56,641 nt of DNA from Dolichospermum sp. UHCC 0259. GTDB taxonomy: Bacteria > Cyanobacteriota > Cyanobacteriia > Cyanobacteriales > Nostocaceae. Shown piece by piece: positions 34,437 through 42,616 of this stretch. The stretch covers positions 8,220 through 64,860 of the forward strand of contig NZ_VIKX01000007.1 in assembly GCF_009711935.1 (NCBI RefSeq), read 5' to 3'. Position numbers and translations under genes: made by a program. Positions within the stretch are counted from its first letter, which is position 1; each line of letters begins with the position of its first letter. The notes beneath the pieces are model-generated. The model was given only the letters and a program-made list of their open reading frames with translations, was not told where the DNA came from and ran no database searches.

Positions 34437-34778
34437 AGTAACAAATCTAATCGAGTATCAGAATTTTTTAATAGTGAGTCGGAAACAAGTAATTTATTAT
34501 GGCAATACGTTAAATCATTAAGTCCAGAAACAGTTAACCAATTATCTAAACCTACTTCTACAGAAGTTTTGCAGGTAATGGAACGGAATATTATCGGACT
34601 TTTAGGAAATCTCCCTTCTGAACAGTTCGGGATTACTATTTCTACTAATCGGGAAAACTTAGGTCGCTTATTAGCATCCGCGATGATTAGTGGTTACTTT
34701 TTGCGGAATGCAGAACAAAGAATGGGTTTTGATACGGTTATACAAACAACAGAAGCTAATAGTGGCGAAGTTGAATAG
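34434..34778 (+). CDS. DUF760 domain-containing protein
   Basis: The 114-aa protein (GTG start) has the DUF760 pattern LLWQYVKSLSPETVNQLSKP (about residues 21-40), then MERNIIGLLGNLP and ENLGRLLASAMISGYFLRNAEQRM. DUF760 occurs across cyanobacteria and plastids, and plant members have been linked to regulated chloroplast protein turnover; its role here is unknown. The gene has its own -10 and a terminator at 34812-34850, so it is monocistronic. Soluble, helical, no signal. Confidence 0.85.
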   Translation: MSNKSNRVSEFFNSESETSNLLWQYVKSLSPETVNQLSKPTSTEVLQVMERNIIGLLGNLPSEQFGITISTNRENLGRLLASAMISGYFLRNAEQRMGFDTVIQTTEANSGEVE

Positions 34779-34811
34779 TATTTTTGTAGGAAAATTATCA
34801 AAATAAATATC

Positions 34812-34850
34812 AACTCAGTAGAGATATAATTAATCTACCGAGTTTTTTTG
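34812..34850 (+). terminator. intrinsic terminator after the DUF760 gene
   Basis: AACTCAGTAGA (34812-34822) pairs with TCTACCGAGTT (34834-34844), one mismatch, and the stem is followed by TTTTTTG. A canonical Rho-independent terminator. Confidence 0.85.
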
Positions 34851-34875
34851 TTATTTATTGATAATTGGTAATTAT

Positions 34876-35295
34876 ATGAATGAAAGTATTTCTATCCCTC
34901 ATAAAATTATTGGTGTTGCTGTTATTTGGAATGACCAAAAACAGATATTAATTGATAGACGCTTACCTACAGGTGCAATGGGTGGTTTATGGGAATTTCC
35001 GGGGGGAAAAATTGAAATTGGTGAAACTATTCAAGAATGTATTAAACGAGAAATTGCTGAAGAATTAGGAATAGAAATTGCCGTTGGAGAACATCTAATT
35101 ACTATTGATCATACATATACTCATTTACGAGTGACTTTAACAGTTCATCATTCTCAGCATTTAGCAGGTATTCCCCAAGCCATAGAATGTGATGAAATTC
35201 GCTGGGTGAGTTTAGATGAATTGGATAATTTTACCTTTCCCGAAGCGAATGGAGAAATTATCACAGCTTTGAGGAAATATCATCAGAGAAATTGA
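34876..35295 (+). CDS. MutT-family Nudix hydrolase (8-oxo-dGTP diphosphatase)
   Basis: The Nudix box is complete: GGKIEIGETIQECIKREI and then AEELGIEI (GX5EX7REUXEEXGU), at about residues 39-61. The preceding GGLWEFPGG and the C-terminal IRWVSLDELDNFTFPEAN fit MutT-type 8-oxo-dGTP hydrolases that clean oxidised nucleotides. I chose ATG 34876 (MNESISIPHKIIG; 139 aa); an upstream TTG at 34858 is in frame but has no RBS. It stands alone after a terminator. Substrate is inferred; related Nudix enzymes can act on other nucleotides. Confidence 0.88.
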   Translation: MNESISIPHKIIGVAVIWNDQKQILIDRRLPTGAMGGLWEFPGGKIEIGETIQECIKREIAEELGIEIAVGEHLITIDHTYTHLRVTLTVHHSQHLAGIPQAIECDEIRWVSLDELDNFTFPEANGEIITALRKYHQRN

Positions 35296-35302
35296 TAAAT
35301 TA

Positions 35303-35381
35303 CATCATAGCCCCCTCTTCGCTTGCGGGGAGAGGGTTGGGGGTGGGGTTCTTGTATCTCACTCAACCGATAACCACTATA
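35303..35381 (-). repeat. MITE-like repeat, copy 1 (right half)
   Basis: Read on the minus strand, this segment begins TATAGTGGTTATCGGTTGAG and continues GTGAGATACAAGAACCCCAC, then C/G-rich, ending in GGGGGCTATGATG. It matches the element at 47978-48070 (TATAGCGGTTCTCGATTTAG, GTGAGATAGAAGAACCCC, GGGGACTATGATG) but lacks its second terminal repeat. Confidence 0.75.
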
Positions 35382-35412
35382 TTTGTAGAGGTGTAGTAAT
35401 TTATAATTTGCT

Positions 35413-35931
35413 TCATCTTTTCCCTAGCTTCCAATCTTCACCACCAGGTAACTGAGTTAAATAATCATCAATTACCGCTGGTAATTCCTTCACTGAATAT
35501 TCATAAGTTAATTTCAAGAGAATTTCTGATTGATTAATTATCTGTTCTTTATCTACCATTTCTGCAAGCTTAAATGGACTGTAATTACCATTCATTACCT
35601 CATCACTAGCATCACGAATAGCTTCTTCAAATTCATCTTCTAGAATTAATTCCCATTCATCTATTTTGACATAATAAGAACTTTTATTATCTTGTAAATT
35701 TATTTTTTTGATTTCTCGAATAGAACCACGAATTGAATTTGCCCAAGAATTAGTTAACCGTTGTTCTACCTGATTTTTAATTAAATGAATCATTAATCTC
35801 ACTAAAAATGATTGGATATTGCGTAAAATCGCTTGTCTACCCATTCCCTCTAATTCATCTACAATAGCTAAAGCATCTGTATAACGCTGTTCTAAAATAC
35901 TATTTCTGAGGTCTATTAATTCTTGTGTCAT
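35413..35931 (-). CDS. DUF29 family protein
   Basis: The 172-aa protein has the DUF29 organisation: short N-terminal helix (TQELIDLRNSILEQRY), the core LEGMGRQAILRNIQSFLVRL (about residues 27-46) and IRGSIREIKKINLQDN. DUF29 is very abundant in cyanobacteria, often in many copies, and is of unknown function; some are associated with mobile or toxin-antitoxin-like regions. A second DUF29 gene, truncated, lies at 56329-56501. The start at 35931 is next to a membrane reading frame on the opposite strand. Confidence 0.85.
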   Translation of the reverse strand: MTQELIDLRNSILEQRYTDALAIVDELEGMGRQAILRNIQSFLVRLMIHLIKNQVEQRLTNSWANSIRGSIREIKKINLQDNKSSYYVKIDEWELILEDEFEEAIRDASDEVMNGNYSPFKLAEMVDKEQIINQSEILLKLTYEYSVKELPAVIDDYLTQLPGGEDWKLGKR

Positions 35932-35938
35932 TGGTATA

Positions 35939-36211
35939 TTAACCTCTGCTATTGTTAGTGCTTTTGCTTATTGTTTATTTTTCACGGTAATACTAGGTTT
36001 AAAATTTGGTTGGCTTGGTGTTGCAGGTGGTATTGTAATATGGATTTCATGTATTCCCGTTTTGTTTGCTTATCGTTCTTTAAAAAACAAGCTAGAAAAT
36101 CACTATTTTAGCGAATGGAAACAATTTTTCATTGATGCTAGTACATCATTATTAGGTATATTTTTAGGTTGGTTAGTTTATCAAAACTTCCCCATATTTG
36201 GACATCGTTAA
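35939..36211 (+). other. short open frame for a two-helix membrane protein, no clear start
   Basis: From 35939 to the TAA at 36209-36211 the plus strand encodes about 90 residues: two or three hydrophobic segments (AFAYCLFFTVILGLKFGWLG, VAGGIVIWISCIPVLFAY) and a basic-amphipathic stretch (RSLKNKLENHYFSEW), then LLGIFLGWLVYQ. The composition is that of a real membrane protein. There is no ATG, GTG or TTG in frame at the beginning, only ATT near 35930. It fills the gap between the divergent DUF29 start and the PIN gene, whose 3' end it overlaps. It may be the remnant of a gene whose 5' part was lost. Confidence 0.5.
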
Positions 36212-36643
36212 ACCATTCATGGAACCCCACGCTACTAACTTTAGGGTATATTTAGATGAATAAAAACTGAGGTTAGGGTAATTTAAAATTGCCTCATCTT
36301 CAGTCATAATAGTTAAATTATGTTCTAAAGATTGACAAATAATTAAACGATCAAAAGGATCTTTATGTATCATTGGTAATTTAATCAACTGTTTAATAGT
36401 ATTCTCCTTAATATCCAAAATTTTAATTAAATGATCACTTCTTTTTTGAGGAAGATAAATTTCTGGTGATTCAGGAAAACTTAGTTTACCTATTTGATAT
36501 TTAATCACGCATTCCCAAATAGAAACTACACTCAAGAATACCTGATTATTAGAATTAACAATAGCTTGAGATTTATCCTCACTGAGACGAGGATCTTCAC
36601 TAATTAACCAGAGAAAAATATGAGTATCTAAAATAATATTCAT
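36173..36643 (-). CDS. PIN-domain ribonuclease toxin (VapC type)
   Basis: The 156-aa protein is a PIN-domain nuclease: first acid D6 in LDTHIFLWL, E in VVSIWECVIKYQIGKL (about 43), then D in HKDPFDRLIICQ (about 114-120), and TED in IMTEDEAI. Such toxins cleave RNA and are held inactive by the antitoxin encoded upstream (36643-36936; the genes share one base). The last about 25 residues (SSKYTLKLVAWGSMNG and after) lie over the membrane frame on the opposite strand and are not part of the normal family, so the original stop may have been lost. Confidence 0.9.
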   Translation of the reverse strand: MNIILDTHIFLWLISEDPRLSEDKSQAIVNSNNQVFLSVVSIWECVIKYQIGKLSFPESPEIYLPQKRSDHLIKILDIKENTIKQLIKLPMIHKDPFDRLIICQSLEHNLTIMTEDEAILNYPNLSFYSSKYTLKLVAWGSMNGLTMSKYGEVLIN

Positions 36644-36936
36644 TATCCTGCAAATAATTCTAAAATTTCATCAGGTAAAGGTTCATTAAAATTATTTGGA
36701 ACTGTAAATTCACCCTTACACAAACCAAGAGGACGAGTTTTATTTTCTTGACGATAATTTTCTAAAATCTGTTCAATCTCTTCATTGGTTAAAATATGAC
36801 TAGATGAAACAATAGATTGTGATTGTTCTGAATTTAAAAAAGTAACAATTACCTTTGTTTTATGAGGAATATTATCAGGTTTTTCCTGTAATTTAATTTC
36901 TCCTTGATCATAAATTCCTTCAATGCTTTTTAACAT
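36643..36936 (-). CDS. antitoxin of the PIN toxin (AF2212/DUF2281 hybrid)
   Basis: The 97-aa protein couples an AF2212-like N-terminal beta segment (SIEGIYDQGEIKLQEKPDN, about residues 3-33, then KVIVTFL) to a C-terminal DUF2281-like tail (LCKGEFTVPNNFNEPLPDEI, about 72-91) that normally binds the toxin. Its last base is the first base of the toxin start region (1-bp overlap), the usual order antitoxin-toxin. It probably represses its own operon. The combination of the two antitoxin types in one small protein is somewhat unusual. Confidence 0.8.
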   Translation of the reverse strand: MLKSIEGIYDQGEIKLQEKPDNIPHKTKVIVTFLNSEQSQSIVSSSHILTNEEIEQILENYRQENKTRPLGLCKGEFTVPNNFNEPLPDEILELFAG

Positions 36937-37028
36937 GATTTTTACTCCTTATTAGAGATCAGAAAAACAGATTGAGACTATTTTCTTAATCACCCTATTA
37001 TCTCATAAAGATAGGTGAAAGTAACCAG

Positions 37029-37060
37029 TAGGTTGGGTTGAACGAAATGAAACCCAACAT
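37029..37060. repeat. TAGGTTGGGTT repeat, inverted copy
   Basis: TAGGTTGGGTTGAACGAAAT followed by GAAACCCAACATT is a diverged, inverted copy of the element at 37932-37962, 38079-38109 and 50417-50446. The 210-base gap between the antitoxin and the ABC ATPase gene contains it and no gene. Confidence 0.7.
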
Positions 37061-37146
37061 TATTAATACAATATTTTCTATTTTAGCATACCACAGGAAT
37101 ATTTAACCCTAAGTCTGATGCACCCTATCAAGTCAATTAAATCACC

Positions 37147-37887
37147 TTAGAGAATTTGGGATAAAAATTTCCTGGTTCTTTCTTCTTTGGGATTAGTAAA
37201 AAAGGTGTCGGGGGTAGAAGATTCAACTAATAAACCGCTATCCATTAACACAACTCTATCAGCAACCTCTCGCGCAAATCCAACTTCATGGGTAACAACT
37301 ACCATTGTCATTCCGTCATTAGCTAGGTTTCGCATTACGTCTAAAACTTCTCTCACCATTTCTGGATCTAATGCTGATGTGGGTTCATCAAATAACATAA
37401 TTTTCGGTTGCATTGCTAATGCACGCGCTATGGCTACTCGTTGTTGTTGTCCACCGGATAATTGTCCGGGATATTTTTGTGCTTGCGCTAAAATTCCCAC
37501 TCTTTCTAATAACTGCATTGCTAATGCTTCCGCTTTTACTTTGGATATTTTGCGGACATATATTGGTGCTAAGGTGATATTTTGTAAAACTGTTAAATGG
37601 GGAAATAAATTAAATTGCTGAAATACCATTCCCACTTCTCGCCGAATTGTTTCAATATTTCTTAAATCATGACTGAGGGTAATTCCGTCAATGGTAATAA
37701 TTCCCTGTTGATATTCTTCTAAAGCGTTAAATGTGCGAATAAAGGTTGATTTTCCTGAACCAGATGGTCCCATTAAAACAACGACTTCTCCCCGTTCTAC
37801 ATTTAAACTGACACCTTGGAGGGCATGAAATTTACCATACCATTTGTGAACATCTTCAGCGATGATTATAGGATTTGTTTCTGTCAT
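37147..37887 (-). CDS. bgtA: amino-acid ABC transporter ATP-binding protein
   Basis: The 246-aa polar-amino-acid (GlnQ-like) ABC ATPase has Walker [12 protein letters not shown]-loop [11 protein letters not shown], signature [19 protein letters not shown] and Walker [15 protein letters not shown], with H-loop VVTHEVGFA. It is last in a minus-strand operon: substrate-binding protein, two permeases, ATPase. This order and set match the Anabaena N-II system natF-natG-natH-bgtA, in which BgtA also serves the basic-amino-acid system. The symbol is given by that correspondence. Confidence 0.9.
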   Translation of the reverse strand: MTETNPIIIAEDVHKWYGKFHALQGVSLNVERGEVVVLMGPSGSGKSTFIRTFNALEEYQQGIITIDGITLSHDLRNIETIRREVGMVFQQFNLFPHLTVLQNITLAPIYVRKISKVKAEALAMQLLERVGILAQAQKYPGQLSGGQQQRVAIARALAMQPKIMLFDEPTSALDPEMVREVLDVMRNLANDGMTMVVVTHEVGFAREVADRVVLMDSGLLVESSTPDTFFTNPKEERTRKFLSQIL

Positions 37888-37903
37888 AATATTCCTTATA
37901 TTC

Positions 37904-38112
37904 CTTTTGTGTTGTTTAAAATTTTAGAAATGTTGGGTTTCCTTGCGTCAACCCAACCTACGGGTAATTGGTGATAAAATCATTGTTTTTTATCCTGTTT
38001 ATCCTTTAATCCTGGGTATCCTGATTCTGACAATTATTCCTTTTGTGTAGTTTAAGATTTAAATAAATATTTAGGAATGTTGGGTTTCCTTGCGTCAACC
38101 CAACCTACGAGG
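37904..38112. repeat. direct duplication of the GTTGGGTTTCC element
   Basis: Two related segments, 37904-37972 and 38040-38112, flank a third repeat (37991-38032). Each contains CCTTTTGTGT near its start, and an identical 30-base core GTTGGGTTTCCTTGCGTCAA then CCCAACCTAC (37932-37962 and 38079-38109). The right copy supplies the natH stop codon. The 217-base gap between natH and bgtA is thus wholly repeat DNA. Confidence 0.85.
37991..38032 (-). repeat. GTCAGAATCAGGAT repeat (inverse orientation)
   Basis: TATCCTGTTTATCCTTTAAT followed by CCTGGGTATCCTGATTCTGACA is the reverse of the copies at 52971-53050 and 54269-54311. Confidence 0.8.
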
Positions 38113-39253
38113 TTAATTGTTTTTCTAGGTTTTTAGCAGCTAAGGACATTGAATAACAAAATACCCAATAAATCAAACCGATAAATAAATATACTTCTGC
38201 ATATCTTCCTAAAAATTGTGGTTGTGCTAATATAGATCGTGCCATTCCTGTTAATTCTACTAATCCTACTAATGATAAAAGAGAAGTATCTTTAAATAAA
38301 CCAATAAATTGACCAACAATTGCGGGAATAACTGCGCGTAAGGCTTGGGGTAATATGACTAATATGAGTAATAAAGGTGTATTTAATCCTAGTGCTTTTC
38401 CGGCTTCTATTTGTCCTCTAGGAATTGCTTGTAGTCCTCCGCGCACGTTTTCAGCCATGTATGCTGCACTAAATAATATTAGTCCCACAATACCTCTAAG
38501 TAATCTATCTAAACGTAAATCTGCTGGTAAGAATAAGGGTAACATGACTTGGGCTAAAAATAGAATCCCAATTAATGGTAATCCTCTAACGATTTCAATA
38601 TAAAGAATAGAAAACCACCGAACTACAGGTAAATTACTTGTTCTTCCTAATGCAAGTAAAACTCCTATGGGGAAGGAAAGAACAATACTAATTATTGCCA
38701 TTAATAGGGTAAGTAATAACCCATTCCATAAGTTTGTAGATACAGGTTGTAATCTTAAACCACCACCAATTAACCAGATAATTAGGGGACAAGACAATAA
38801 CCAAGTTAGCGAAAGCCAAGGTGTGATGATTTTAGTAAATTTTTGACCAATTATCAAACCTGCAACTATTAAACCTGTAATTAATAATAACCATAAACGG
38901 CTTATTAATGGTATGGGTAAAATTAATAATAAAATACCAGTAATCACAGCAGCAATCAACGAATTGCGTTTTGTGAATATTACTTTTTTGGTAAATGCAC
39001 CCCCAGTAATTGCGGTTAAAGTTGTAGATATTCCCAAAACTACCCAAATTCGCCAATATAAACTTTGGGGAAATCTTCCTACTAAAAATAAGTGTAAATT
39101 AACTTGAATTACTTGCCATTGTGCTTTAGTAATTAACCAAATTGTAAATCCTTGAACTAACCAAAATAGAAATATAAAACAAACAACAGTTAGTAAACTA
39201 TTGTACCAATTATTAAAGAGATTTTTTCTTAACCAACTAAGTTTAATCATCAT
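38105..39253 (-). CDS. natH: amino-acid ABC transporter permease 2
   Basis: The protein (about 382 aa from ATG 39253; MMIKLSWLRKN) is a His/Glu-type permease. An N-terminal membrane region is followed by the binding-protein-dependent transport core: LSFPIGVLLALGRTSN, YIEIVRGLPLIGILF and the EAA loop YMAENVRGGLQAIPRGQIEA. It forms the channel with NatG. The in-frame stretch up to 39295 lies in a repeat and is probably not translated. Unusually, the last residues (KQLTS, stop at 38105) come from the repeat core described at 37904-38112, so the C-terminus has been remodelled by repeat insertion. Confidence 0.9.
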   Translation of the reverse strand: MMIKLSWLRKNLFNNWYNSLLTVVCFIFLFWLVQGFTIWLITKAQWQVIQVNLHLFLVGRFPQSLYWRIWVVLGISTTLTAITGGAFTKKVIFTKRNSLIAAVITGILLLILPIPLISRLWLLLITGLIVAGLIIGQKFTKIITPWLSLTWLLSCPLIIWLIGGGLRLQPVSTNLWNGLLLTLLMAIISIVLSFPIGVLLALGRTSNLPVVRWFSILYIEIVRGLPLIGILFLAQVMLPLFLPADLRLDRLLRGIVGLILFSAAYMAENVRGGLQAIPRGQIEAGKALGLNTPLLLILVILPQALRAVIPAIVGQFIGLFKDTSLLSLVGLVELTGMARSILAQPQFLGRYAEVYLFIGLIYWVFCYSMSLAAKNLEKQLTS

Positions 39254-39292
39254 AAAAATGTGAGACTGTATAGAATAATCATCACCCGTATT

Positions 39293-39324
39293 CATCCGCG
39301 TTTATCTGCGTTTATCCGCGTTCA
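39293..39324. repeat. CATCCGCGTTTATC repeat
   Basis: CATCCGCGTTTATCTGCGTT followed by TATCCGCGTTC is an array of three GCGTTTATC units in the natG-natH gap. It is a dispersed repeat related to ACGCAGATGAACGG at 29159. Confidence 0.75.
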
Positions 39325-39327
39325 AAA

Positions 39328-40254
39328 TCATCTTTCCTTAATTTGCACAGAACGATTAAATAAATTCATGGTGAAAGAAATAATCAAACTCAAAGTTAGA
39401 TAGGTAATCATAATTAACAACATTACTTCTACAGCTTTCCCCGTTTGGTTAAAGGTTGTAGAAGCTACGAAATAAATATCAGGATAACCGATTGCGATCG
39501 CTAAACTGGAATTTTTGGTTAAATTGAGATATTGACTGGTTAAAGGGGGAATAATCACCCGCAAAGCTTGGGGAAAAATAACCAATCGCATTGCTAAACC
39601 TGGGTTTAACCCCAGAGATTTGGCTGCTTCTAGTTGTCCTTTCGGGACTGATTGAATCCCCCCCCGCACAATTTCCGCAATAAACGCACCTGTGTAAAAA
39701 GTTAACCCCAATAATAAACTAGAAAATTCTGGAGACAAGGTAAACCAAGGAAGTTGAATCCCGTTTTGGCTAAAGTTAACCAAACCCAGAAAAGACATTT
39801 TATTATCTGCTTTGGGAAAACTCAAGAAAACTGCAAAATACCAAAATAGCAATTGCAATAATAATGGAGTATTCCGAAAAACCTCTACATAAACCAGACT
39901 AATTTTCTTCACTAACCAATTATCTGATAATCGCGCAATTCCCGCAGTAATTCCCACAATTGTGGTGAGGAAAATTCCCATTACTGCTATTCGTAAGGAA
40001 TTTATTAATCCCACTAATAAAGCATAATTATAAGCATCCGTTGGTTTGTAGTTAATGAGAGTTTCCCCAATATCAAAAGATGCTTGTTGTTTGAGAAAGT
40101 TAAATCCAAATTGGATTCCTAATTGCTGTAGATTTCGTTTGATATTCCCCCACAAAATAACAACTATAACTACTGCTAAAAATACAAAAATTAGCTGGAT
40201 AGCATTTTGCCAAAAGCGATTATCACGCCATAAAGGAGGTTTGGAATTGGTCAT
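39328..40254 (-). CDS. natG: amino-acid ABC transporter permease 1
   Basis: The 308-aa permease of the polar amino-acid uptake family has an N-terminal helix (IQLIFVFLAVVIVVILWGNI), further helices including IAVMGIFLTTIVGITAGIARL, the VEVFRNTPLLLQLLFWYFAV core and the EAA loop AEIVRGGIQSVPKGQLEAAK. It precedes natH and follows natF on the minus strand, and it forms the heterodimeric channel with NatH for the periplasmic binding protein NatF. Start at 40254 (MTNSKPPLWRDNRFWQ) fits the family. Confidence 0.92.
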   Translation of the reverse strand: MTNSKPPLWRDNRFWQNAIQLIFVFLAVVIVVILWGNIKRNLQQLGIQFGFNFLKQQASFDIGETLINYKPTDAYNYALLVGLINSLRIAVMGIFLTTIVGITAGIARLSDNWLVKKISLVYVEVFRNTPLLLQLLFWYFAVFLSFPKADNKMSFLGLVNFSQNGIQLPWFTLSPEFSSLLLGLTFYTGAFIAEIVRGGIQSVPKGQLEAAKSLGLNPGLAMRLVIFPQALRVIIPPLTSQYLNLTKNSSLAIAIGYPDIYFVASTTFNQTGKAVEVMLLIMITYLTLSLIISFTMNLFNRSVQIKER

Positions 40255-40293
40255 TAGTTAGTGGTTAATAGTAAATTTTTTTATTTTACTTCT

Positions 40294-41391
40294 TTAGCGG
40301 AAAGGTGGAGAATAGAGTAATCCTCCTTTGATTCCCAGTTGATTTTGTCCGCGAGGGAGATTTATTTTTGTCTTTGTCCCCAAATTGCGATCATAAATTT
40401 CGCCATAGTTACCAACGTGCTTAATTATTTTGGCAGCAAAATCTTTTGTTAAACCAATTCCTTCTCCCAGGTTTGCTTCTGTTCCTAAAAAACGTTTAAT
40501 ATCAGGATCTTTACTATTAGCAAACTCGGCTAAATTTTGAGAATTAATTCCTAATTCTTCTGCTTTAACTAAAGCATAAACAGTCCATTTGACTATATCA
40601 CTCCACTGACTGTCACCCTTAGCAACTGCTGGTGCTAGAGGTTCAGAAGAAAGAACATCATCTAAAATAATATTATCGTCTGGTTTAGGTAGGGTTGTGC
40701 GTCGAGAAATCAGTCCAGAACGGTCTGTGGTGACGGCATCACAACGTCCTTCTGCATAGGTGGCAAAGGTAATATTCACGTCTTCAAAAACAACGGGTTT
40801 ATAAGTAATTCCCCGTTTTCGCATTTGGTCTGCTAAATTTTGTTCGGTGGTAGTTCCAGTTTGCACACAAATAGCTTTGTCTTTCAGGTCTTTGATAGAT
40901 TTAATATTGCTATTTTTACGCACCATGACAGCTTGACCATCGTAAAATACTACAGGGGCAAAATCTAACCCTTGGGAAGTTGCACGGCTAAAAGTCCAGC
41001 TAGTATTGCGACTGAGAATATCTACCTCTCCAGATTGTAAAGCTGTAAATCGTTCTTTCGCGCTGAGATTGCGATATTCTACCGCATTTGGATTGTCAAA
41101 TACTGCTGCTGCAACCGCCCGACAAATATCAACGTCAATGCCGCTATATTTGCCGTCAGTGCCGACAAAACTAAATCCTGGTAGTTCCCCACTAACGCCA
41201 CAAATAAGCTGTCCACGACTTTTAATGCGATTCCAGAGAACGCGAGTAACTTGTCCTGGGGAGGTGTTAACGGGATTTTGGGTATTATTTTGTGGTTGAT
41301 CGTTACAGGCGCTCAGAATTAGAATTAAAGGGGCGATCGCTAAAGGCATCCCTATCCACTGTAAAATTACAGATAATTTACTAAATTTCAT
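40294..41391 (-). CDS. natF: amino-acid ABC transporter substrate-binding protein
   Basis: This periplasmic binding protein (about 365 aa from ATG 41391, MKFSKLSVILQW) has a lipoprotein-type N-terminus: LAIAPLILILSAC, with the lipobox Cys in SAC-N. It has the family-3 core RGQLICGVSGELPGFSFVGT, RFTALQSGEVDILSRNTSWT, AICVQTGTTTEQNLAD and YAEGRCDAVTTDRSGL. It captures acidic or neutral amino acids for NatGH/BgtA. Upstream in-frame codons to 41442 are less likely because the signal peptide starts at 41391. No NtcA-type GTAN8TAC was seen in its leader. Confidence 0.92.
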   Translation of the reverse strand: MKFSKLSVILQWIGMPLAIAPLILILSACNDQPQNNTQNPVNTSPGQVTRVLWNRIKSRGQLICGVSGELPGFSFVGTDGKYSGIDVDICRAVAAAVFDNPNAVEYRNLSAKERFTALQSGEVDILSRNTSWTFSRATSQGLDFAPVVFYDGQAVMVRKNSNIKSIKDLKDKAICVQTGTTTEQNLADQMRKRGITYKPVVFEDVNITFATYAEGRCDAVTTDRSGLISRRTTLPKPDDNIILDDVLSSEPLAPAVAKGDSQWSDIVKWTVYALVKAEELGINSQNLAEFANSKDPDIKRFLGTEANLGEGIGLTKDFAAKIIKHVGNYGEIYDRNLGTKTKINLPRGQNQLGIKGGLLYSPPFR

Positions 41392-41557
41392 AATTGTTTT
41401 TTCCCAAGAATCTTCTAGGATGTTTCCACATAATTGAAACATTTATTGATACTCGTGGCAAATATATCTTTTTAGGAGTATGACTAACGGCACTCAAGCC
41501 ATTAAACTAGATGTTTGTAGATGAAATTTAATTACAAAAAACTCTTACATTAAAAAT

Positions 41558-41860
41558 ATGCTAAATTTTCTCAACTCTCTTCTCGGTCGCCATCCAGAGC
41601 GGATCAAAGCCAATGTCGAAATTTATACTTGGCAAACTTGCCCCTACTGCATTCGCGCTAAAATGCTACTATCATGGAAAGGTGTTAATTTCACCGAATA
41701 CAAAATTGACGGCGACGAAACAGCTAGAACAATCATGGCAGAACGCGCCGACGGTCGCCGCAGCGTCCCCCAAATTTTCATTAACAATCAACATATTGGC
41801 GGTTGTGATGACCTGTATCAATTAGATGCAAAAGCTCAACTTGACTCTCTGTTGTTTCAG

Positions 41861-41878
<18 letters not shown>
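41558..41878 (+). CDS. glutaredoxin (GrxC type)
   Basis: The 106-aa protein has the dithiol active site CPYC in YTWQTCPYCIRAKMLL (about residues 26-41) and the GSH-binding motifs SVPQIFINNQHIGGCDDLYQL (about 74-94). It reduces disulfides with glutathione. It is divergent from natF. The last few codons (QVMGNG and the stop) are part of a GTAATGG repeat array, so the natural C-terminus has been altered or lengthened. Confidence 0.94.
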
Positions 41879-42023
<145 letters not shown>

Positions 42024-42024
42024 A

Positions 42025-42504
42025 ATGCTTGAACACCCAGAATATTTACAATATCGAAAATGGATGAATCACACTTTGGAATTGGCGCGGGTGGCGGGTG
42101 ATGCTGGTGAAGTTCCTGTGGGGGCTGTGATTGTTGATATAAATAATCAATTGGTTGCTGTGGGTGAAAATCGCAAAGAACGAGACCAAGATCCGACTGC
42201 ACACGCAGAAATTATAGCGATTCGGAGTGCTAGTCAAGTTTTACAAAGTTGGCGCTTGCATCAATGTACTTTATATGTCAATCTAGAACCCTGTCCGATG
42301 TGTGCTGGTGCGATAGTTCATGCGCGATTAGGAAAATTGGTCTATGGTGTGGACGATACCAAAACTGGTGCTATTCGTACTGTTATTAACATCCCTGATC
42401 ACCCAGCTTCTAATCACAGGCTGAAAGTGGTGGGAGGTATTCTAGAATCAGACTGTCGAGAACAATTACAAAATTGGTTTGCTACCCAACGTCAACGAAA
42501 ATAA
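42025..42504 (+). CDS. tadA: tRNA-specific adenosine deaminase
   Basis: The 159-aa zinc deaminase has the HAE catalytic motif in PTAHAEIIAIRSA and zinc ligands in EPCPMCAGAIVHARL. It matches TadA, which converts A34 to inosine in tRNA-Arg(ACG). The RLGKLVYGVDDTKTGAI segment is the TadA-type substrate loop. It starts two bases after the CTGACTC/TTCTTCC repeat block, with no normal Shine-Dalgarno spacing visible except a weak purine run, so the repeat forms its leader. Confidence 0.93.
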   Translation: MLEHPEYLQYRKWMNHTLELARVAGDAGEVPVGAVIVDINNQLVAVGENRKERDQDPTAHAEIIAIRSASQVLQSWRLHQCTLYVNLEPCPMCAGAIVHARLGKLVYGVDDTKTGAIRTVINIPDHPASNHRLKVVGGILESDCREQLQNWFATQRQRK

Positions 42505-42616
42505 CAGACACAGATAAAACTGTCCAAATGGGAAAACACAAGTTACCCAAGAAAATCTACGGTGGACATAATCAAGTTTGTGTCATCTTTTATTCGCCAA
42601 AAAATCAGCCACCGTT

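Noticed and set aside
41393-41557. NtcA binding site upstream of natF
   Set aside because: I looked for GTAN8TAC in the leader and found no convincing match.
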